NCBI GenBank assembly: GCA_934489945.1
Contig: CAKSSY010000018.1
Coordinates: 1-29,223, forward strand
DNA: 29,223 bases
Reading direction: 5' to 3'
Source of the DNA: an uncultured Eubacteriales bacterium
GTDB lineage: Bacteria; Bacillota; Clostridia; Oscillospirales; CAG-272
The notes beneath the pieces were generated by a model, which saw nothing but the letters and a program-made list of their open reading frames with translations, was not told the DNA's origin and did not search any database. Every line of letters starts with the position of its first letter. Within the stretch, counting starts at the first letter, position 1. A program made the position numbers and the translations under genes. Positions 25,026 to 29,223 of this stretch are shown piece by piece.

Positions 25026-25721
25026 CTACATTTTCAGCAATTCTCTTGCTTCTTCCTGCTTTTCATCGTATGTAGCCTGATCGACTTTTCCTTCCATCAT
25101 GAGCCAATCGCCGTAGTCCATATCCGACACGGTTCCTTCGCGGACAATATCGCTTCGTTTGATGACTTTTGCGACCGTTTTCAGGATTATCATTAAATCG
25201 CCCTTGAAAGTAATACCTCTGTCGATATACTGCAAGTCGTATTCAAATTTCTGCTCCCATGTGATGTTGTTACGTCCATTCACCTGCGCAAGTCCTGTAA
25301 GACCGGGGCGCACATCATGACGGCGGCGTTGTTCGTCGGTCAAAAACACACAATCCCGAACCAAAAACGGGCGTGGACCGACTATCGAGAGTTGAGCCAA
25401 CACGATGTTAACCAAAGACGGCAGTTCATCAAGGGAAGTGCTGCGCAAGAACGCTCCGTAGCGTCCGAGACGCTGATCGTCAGGAAGGAGTTCGCCGGTT
25501 TCCCCACGTTTGTTATTCATTGATCGCAGCTTAATTAAATAGAAAATTTTTTCGCGCCCGTCCTTATCTTTCTTCCCGGGACGAGGTTGAACAAAGAACG
25601 GATTTCCTCTCATCGCAATTGCGCCGACTATAATCAAGACGAAAAGAACAGGTGACAGTACGATCAGTGCCAGCAAGGACAAGGTGAGATCCAAAAATCT
25701 TTTCCAAAACTTCGCGTACAT
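25026..25721 (-). CDS. Undecaprenyl-phosphate sugar-1-phosphate transferase (PglC-like initiating transferase)
   Basis: 231 residues. One hydrophobic N-terminal segment (LTLSLLALIVLSPVLFVLII, about 12-31) is the re-entrant membrane helix of the small monotopic enzymes. RPGKKDKD, YLIKLRSM near 62-69, the catalytic Asp-Glu pair in STSLDELPSLVN near 94-105, VGPRPF near 114-119 and VRPGLTGLAQVNGRN near 138-152 are the complete bacterial sugar transferase motifs. It would load the first sugar phosphate onto undecaprenyl phosphate at the inner membrane and so start the repeat unit. The neighbouring PglD-like and PglE-like genes suggest that the first sugar is a UDP-4-amino or diacetamido trideoxy hexose. 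The C-terminus has an acidic tail, unlike the shortest PglC proteins. Confidence 0.92.
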   Translation of the reverse strand: MYAKFWKRFLDLTLSLLALIVLSPVLFVLIIVGAIAMRGNPFFVQPRPGKKDKDGREKIFYLIKLRSMNNKRGETGELLPDDQRLGRYGAFLRSTSLDELPSLVNIVLAQLSIVGPRPFLVRDCVFLTDEQRRRHDVRPGLTGLAQVNGRNNITWEQKFEYDLQYIDRGITFKGDLMIILKTVAKVIKRSDIVREGTVSDMDYGDWLMMEGKVDQATYDEKQEEARELLKM

Positions 25722-25742
25722 ATATGTAACCCCTTGATAAAT

Positions 25743-27005
25743 TTAATTGAAACAGCTCTTGATAATCTCAATCACCTTTGCCTGATCTTCCTCTGTCATC
25801 TTATTATCACTTGGCAAGCAACAGCCGCGTTCAAATATATCTGCACCAACATCTGTCACACCACCTGCGATATAGGCGTTTGTACAACAACGAAGCGTAC
25901 CTTCTCTGCCGACAGCCTCATGCATACGGTACATCGGCTGCATATGCATAGGTTTCCAGATCGGTCTGCCCTCGGCGTTAAGACTGGCAAGCGTCTCCAA
26001 AATTTCAGTCGGGCAGGTTTTGCCTTTTTCATGTATGTAGAGGGCTTTGGAATCGTCTCGGACCTGCTTGCACATATAGTCTTTTTCGATAATCAAAGCG
26101 GACAGCCAATAGTTCGGCATAGCACCGTCGATAATCGGATTCATATGAATCGGAAGATCTTTCAAACCGTCGCGATAACGATCATAAATCGCTTTTTTCT
26201 GTGCAATATGCTCTTCCAAATGCGGATATTGACCGCGGATAACGCCGGCAACCACATTGCTCATGCGGTAGTTGTAACCGACCTCTTCGTGCTGATACCA
26301 CGGGGCGTTTTCACGTGCTTGTGTTGACCACTTACGCACCTTGTTGGCAACCCCAATATCATTGGTAAGTAAGCAACCGCCGGCAGAACCGGTGATAATT
26401 TTGTTTCCGTTGTAACTGATGGCGGAATAATCCCCGAAAGAGCCGCACTGCTTGCCGTTCAACATCGCCCCCATTGCCTCGGCGGCATCCTCAATCAAAA
26501 GCGCGCCGTGTTTTTCGCAAATTTGCTTAATTAGATCAATGCGTCCGGGAAAACCGTATAACTCAGCGCAAACGACGAGTTTCACATCCGGGTACATTTC
26601 AAATGCCTTTTCCAGCGCAACAGGATCCATGTTCCATGACTCGGCTTCGGTATCAATAAATACGGGAATACCGCCTTCGTAAACAACGGGATTGAGCGTC
26701 GCGTCAAAAGTCATATCCGAGCAGAACACGCGCTTGCCCTCCAGCGCACCGTGGCTGATTGCAGGCTTTCCGTACAACTTTTCACCGGCAGATTTCACGC
26801 AAAGGTGAAGTGCCGCGGTGCAAGCTGAAAGAGCAACGGCATATTTCATCCCGGCTTTCTCGGCGGCAACGCGCTCGACTTCGTTGATGTTCGCACCGAC
26901 CGTGGACATCCAGTTTGTTTCATACGCCTCTGTCATGTATTTCAGTTCTTCACCATGCATGGTCGGCGTCGCAAGCCAAATCCTGTTTTTGAATGGAGTA
27001 ATCAT
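25743..27005 (-). CDS. DegT/DnrJ/EryC1/StrS aminotransferase (PglE-like)
   Basis: 420 residues. PLP-dependent sugar aminotransferase: WLATPTMHGEELKYM at the start, NWMSTVGANINEVE near 31-44, ALSACTAALHLC near 58-69, EDAAEAMGA near 171-179, and the Schiff-base Lys in SYNGNKIITGSAGG near 196-209. YNYRMSNVVAGVIRGQ is the typical acceptor-site segment. AGGAAGG lies directly before the ATG. It would transfer an amino group from glutamate to C4 of a UDP-4-keto-6-deoxy sugar. The position between a PglC-like transferase and a PglD-like domain gives the bacillosamine-type order, but no 4,6-dehydratase is in the window, so that enzyme must be encoded elsewhere. Confidence 0.92.
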   Translation of the reverse strand: MITPFKNRIWLATPTMHGEELKYMTEAYETNWMSTVGANINEVERVAAEKAGMKYAVALSACTAALHLCVKSAGEKLYGKPAISHGALEGKRVFCSDMTFDATLNPVVYEGGIPVFIDTEAESWNMDPVALEKAFEMYPDVKLVVCAELYGFPGRIDLIKQICEKHGALLIEDAAEAMGAMLNGKQCGSFGDYSAISYNGNKIITGSAGGCLLTNDIGVANKVRKWSTQARENAPWYQHEEVGYNYRMSNVVAGVIRGQYPHLEEHIAQKKAIYDRYRDGLKDLPIHMNPIIDGAMPNYWLSALIIEKDYMCKQVRDDSKALYIHEKGKTCPTEILETLASLNAEGRPIWKPMHMQPMYRMHEAVGREGTLRCCTNAYIAGGVTDVGADIFERGCCLPSDNKMTEEDQAKVIEIIKSCFN

Positions 27006-27044
27006 ACCTTCCTATTCCCACCTTTCGGACACCTGATAGTAGTT

Positions 27045-28421
27045 TCAATGAGTCGCTTGTTTTTCTTTCACAATTTCTCCGCTCTCCACAGTCATCAGCG
27101 TGGAAACGGTACAATCCTTCATCACCACAGACGCGCAATCACAATGCGCGTAACTCTCCACCGTGACGTTGAAGCCGATCAGCGAGTTGCTGGCAATGAT
27201 ACAAAAATCTCCGATTTTTGCCCCGGAATTAATGGTTGCCTGTGGCATGACAATGGTGCCCTGCCCGATGACTACGCCTCTCGCAACCGAAGTTTCGGAG
27301 CTGATCAGTCTCGGCGTGATAAACCCCGCCTTGGTCACCTTCTCGGCAAGTTCCTTGCGTCGTTCGTTGTTGCCGATAGCAACGAAACACAGGGGGTATT
27401 CTTTTCGGTAATCCAGAACGTCACCAATCCTACCGATGATACCGTCACCGGTGATGCTATCGTCCAGAAACGATATTTTCTGAAAAATCCCGAGACGATC
27501 CGCAATCTCACATACAGCATGACCGTGACTGCCGGCACCGAGAATCAGCAGATTCATCTGCTTCCCCGTCACAGCGTCAAGACCCGACGTTTCGTAAATA
27601 GCATTTGGAATCTCCAAGTTCGCCTTCGCAAAATGACCGTACTTTGTCCGCAAAATGGGAACCGTCAGTCCTGTAAAACGAGATACCGTCTCAAAGTTGA
27701 TTCCCTTTTCAAAACACTGTCGGATAAAAGTCGCCCGGAGAATTTCGGGAGTTAAGCCACCCGTATATCCGTAAACCGACATAGCTTTCAGCCATAGGAG
27801 CTTTTCGGAGCGCAGACTTTTGATGCGTTCTCCGTTTCTTGTCAGAATGTAGTGATCACCTTCACGTCTCACGATCGCGGGAAGGTCGATAAAGTCATAA
27901 ATAATCTTCGGGATAGGAAGCACCCGTTTTTCGCAAGGAACGACCGTACCGAGCATATGTTTGGCATCCACCATGACATGGGAGATGAGCAACGTGCCGG
28001 CATCAGAATCCATATCCGACCACTTTAATGTGGCAAGCACATCACTTGCTAAGCCCATATAAAGTGCCAAGCAAACGGAAAGCCGGAGTCCCGGATAACA
28101 TTCATGGATGTATGGGATCAGTTCCTCTACCATTTCATCGGTCAGCGGTTCGGGAAATGCGTTCTTTCCTTTCGGCACGACGGCATAGAAATCACGGACG
28201 CTTTGATTGATCTCGGAGATCGCTACCGCTTCCTCAGACTCACCGTTTGCAGCCCGCAGTGCAAGCTCCTGTAGCAACTCCGCCCGCTTCCGTTCGGCTT
28301 CCTCGTAGGTTTTCCCATAAACCGAGCCGTAAAGCACGGTACCGTCCGGCTTTCTGCCCTTGCGGTACCGTGCTTCCCACCGTCCGTCGGTGTGCTGATA
28401 GATGGCTGCACCGATTCTCAC
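27045..28421 (-). CDS. Fusion of a degenerate tyrosine recombinase/integrase with a NeuD/PglD-type sugar acetyltransferase domain
   Basis: 458 residues, starting at a GTG (28421) with GGAGG ten bases upstream. Residues 3-51 form an arm-type DNA-binding domain of integrases (GRWEARYRKGRKPDG, YGSVYGKTYEEAERKRAEL). Residues about 92-280 follow the integrase catalytic fold but are eroded: the first Arg is missing (YMGLASDVLATLKW), the H-x-x-R box reads EILR (226-229), GH has become GL (251-252), and only Arg229 and Tyr261 remain. The normal core-binding domain seems much shortened. Residues 289-458 are a NeuD/PglD domain with a Rossmann nucleotide-sugar site (ILGAGSHGHA at 293-302) and a short beta-helix. 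The expected catalytic His is Phe417 (SLIGFNVTV), and the final coils are missing. An internal ATG at 27557 with GGGG upstream could express the second half alone. First gene of the operon; perhaps a regulator. Confidence 0.8.
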   Translation of the reverse strand: MRIGAAIYQHTDGRWEARYRKGRKPDGTVLYGSVYGKTYEEAERKRAELLQELALRAANGESEEAVAISEINQSVRDFYAVVPKGKNAFPEPLTDEMVEELIPYIHECYPGLRLSVCLALYMGLASDVLATLKWSDMDSDAGTLLISHVMVDAKHMLGTVVPCEKRVLPIPKIIYDFIDLPAIVRREGDHYILTRNGERIKSLRSEKLLWLKAMSVYGYTGGLTPEILRATFIRQCFEKGINFETVSRFTGLTVPILRTKYGHFAKANLEIPNAIYETSGLDAVTGKQMNLLILGAGSHGHAVCEIADRLGIFQKISFLDDSITGDGIIGRIGDVLDYRKEYPLCFVAIGNNERRKELAEKVTKAGFITPRLISSETSVARGVVIGQGTIVMPQATINSGAKIGDFCIIASNSLIGFNVTVESYAHCDCASVVMKDCTVSTLMTVESGEIVKEKQATH

Positions 28422-28466
28422 TTCCTACCTACCTCCACATAAAAACACAAAAGAGCAAGTGTGTCA

Positions 28467-28483
28467 TGAAGTTTCGTACTTCA
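28467..28483. repeat. Small inverted repeat in the operon leader
   Basis: TGAAGT (28467-28472) and ACTTCA (28478-28483) with a 5-nt loop lie in the ~106-nt leader of the glycan operon. TTCGTACT inside it (28473-28480) recurs inverted as AGTACGAA at 28547-28554, bracketing the -10 region. It could be a regulator-binding dyad or an RNA hairpin. Confidence 0.4.
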
Positions 28484-28533
28484 CAATACAGAAAAGCAAA
28501 ATCCTTTCTATACTTTCCATGTACGTCCATTAT

Positions 28534-28562
28534 ATAATACTATAAGAGTACGAATTTGTCAA
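28534..28562 (-). promoter_or_regulatory. Main promoter of the exopolysaccharide operon
   Basis: Minus strand: consensus TTGACA (28562-28557), a 17-nt spacer and TATTAT (28539-28534). Transcription would begin near 28527, about 106 nt before the GTG at 28421. No other good promoter or gap over about 65 nt is seen in the following 17 kb, so one transcript is likely. Confidence 0.75.
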
Positions 28563-28659
28563 TAGCCATCTGTGAATTCTTTCGGTCAAGCGGAGGAAAT
28601 TGCACCCAGTTTTCAAATTCAGCCATGTATGAAAATTTAATATATTGAATTCGACGGCA

Positions 28660-29184
28660 GAATCTGACAAAATTTCATTGTCAATTCGTTGTCAGAATAT
28701 CGGCTGCATCCCGACGAAAGTATCTGTCTCGGATTTCTGCTTACCTTACATACCGGCATTCGCAACGGCAATCTTTGCGGGCTGCGTTGGGGCAATTTTA
28801 ACTTTAGATCATCCACCTTACAAATTCATCGCACGGTAGAACGGAGCTCCGATCTTGCTCCACTGACGAGATAAAAAACAAAGGTGATTATCAGTGAGCC
28901 GACAACCGATACATCCCGACGAATGATTCCGCTTCCGAAGGCACTGTACCGTTATCGGAAAGCACGCCGTGGAGATGACAATCATTATCTCCTTTATCAG
29001 TACGGACAAGCCGTCAGAGTCGCATACGCGGTACGAGTGCTTTCTGAGACGAAACGGTTTTGAAGGATATACCTTTCATGTCCTGCGCCACACGTTTGCG
29101 ACCCGTGGCATTGAGTTTGGATTTGATGCAAAATCCCTGTCCGAAAGTCTCAGGCATTCGGATGTAACGACCACGCTCCGGTAA
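28660..29184 (+). pseudogene. Decayed tyrosine-type integrase/recombinase
   Basis: Three pieces on the plus strand match one integrase catalytic domain. The first (28689-28868) has CLGFLLTLHTGIRNGNLCGL with the catalytic Arg, then RWGNFNF and RTVERSS, and ends at an in-frame TAA at 28869-28871. The same frame continues after the stop with KTKVIISEPTTDTSRRMIPL, the usual next block. A shift by one base then leads to GYTFHVLRHTFATRGIE and SLSESLRHSDVTTTL near 29070-29184, containing the H-x-L-R-H box and a corrupted GHS (here RHS). The expected Tyr segment (NRYVH) is lost in another shift. The N-terminal arm and core-binding domains are not visible. It lies head-to-head with the recombinase fusion and is probably a scar of a mobile element. 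Confidence 0.8.
28663..28696. repeat. Inverted TCTGACAA/TTGTCAGA pair with extra TTGTCA copies
   Basis: TCTGACAA (28663-28670) and TTGTCAGA (28689-28696) form a perfect 8-bp inverted repeat. A further TTGTCA lies between them (28678-28683), and another overlaps the -35 of the glycan operon promoter (28556-28561). Part of the right arm is inside the decayed integrase frame. Confidence 0.4.
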
Positions 29185-29223
29185 TGTGCGTTGACAGACG
29201 GTCCGTAGCCGGATTCGTAATAC

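Noticed and set aside
28473..28554. Possible invertible promoter flanked by TTCGTACT/AGTACGAA
   Set aside because: The 8-bp arms enclose the -10 but not the -35, and the adjacent recombinases appear inactive or broken, so promoter inversion is not supported; kept only as candidate binding sites.
1..29223. tRNA, rRNA or riboswitch genes
   Set aside because: I read both strands for cloverleaf anchors and conserved rRNA segments in the non-coding gaps and saw none; no known riboswitch core was recognised in the leaders.

Overview
The window looks like a chromosomal segment of an uncultured low-to-mid GC Firmicute, most likely a gut Clostridia member (Oscillospirales or Christensenellales type). 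The grounds are strong Shine-Dalgarno sites of the AGGAGG type, classical TTGACA/TATAAT promoters, short hairpin terminators with T-tracts, and gene families common in that group (AraC-controlled sugar modules, oleate hydratase with a TetR regulator, paired polysaccharide pyruvyl transferase and F420-hydrogenase-like proteins). I saw no rRNA, tRNA or CRISPR array. Taxonomy is inferred from gene content only.

Layout, left to right. (1) 1-3205, minus: the N-terminal part, open at the window edge, of a very large secreted protein with two LamG-like domains, a DNRLRE/CBM96-like domain and a glycoside-hydrolase-like barrel. It has its own promoter and a leader of about 245 nt. (2) 3671-8172: a sugar catabolic module. 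An AraC regulator (plus) is divergent from a two-gene operon (minus) encoding an L-arabinose/L-fucose-isomerase-family protein and an uncharacterised 700-residue protein. The two promoters lie inside one almost perfectly symmetric element (7262-7293). (3) 8319-10815, minus: an oleate hydratase and the TetR-family gene just upstream of it, separated by a strong terminator. (4) 10816-11138: no gene, but the tetR promoter, three consecutive stem-loops each with a 10-nt loop, and the terminator of the next operon.

(5) 11139-28421, all minus and very tightly packed: a 17-gene exopolysaccharide, capsule or S-layer glycan operon read from right to left from one consensus promoter (28534-28562). It encodes a sugar-phosphate transferase that starts the chain, a DegT aminotransferase, a hexapeptide acyltransferase, one GT2 and two GT4 glycosyltransferases, a D-glucuronyl C5-epimerase, a Wzy-like polymerase, a pyruvyl transferase-family protein, the GDP-D-glycero-alpha-D-manno-heptose enzymes (HddA, an HddC-GmhB fusion, GmhA), a Wzx flippase, UDP-glucose dehydrogenase, a frameshifted F420-hydrogenase-like gene and a truncated nucleotidyltransferase-like remnant. 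The predicted product is a heteropolymer built on an amino-sugar primer, containing heptose, glucuronate and possibly iduronate, perhaps pyruvylated and acetylated.

The most unusual gene is the first of this operon (27045-28421). One reading frame joins a degenerate tyrosine-recombinase/integrase (residues about 1-285) to a NeuD/PglD-type sugar acetyltransferase (residues about 289-458), and both halves have lost key catalytic residues. Upstream of it, on the opposite strand (about 28660-29184), lies a decayed genuine tyrosine integrase. This suggests that a mobile-element recombinase was captured at the head of a glycan operon, perhaps as a nucleotide-sugar-sensing DNA-binding protein. That function is inference.
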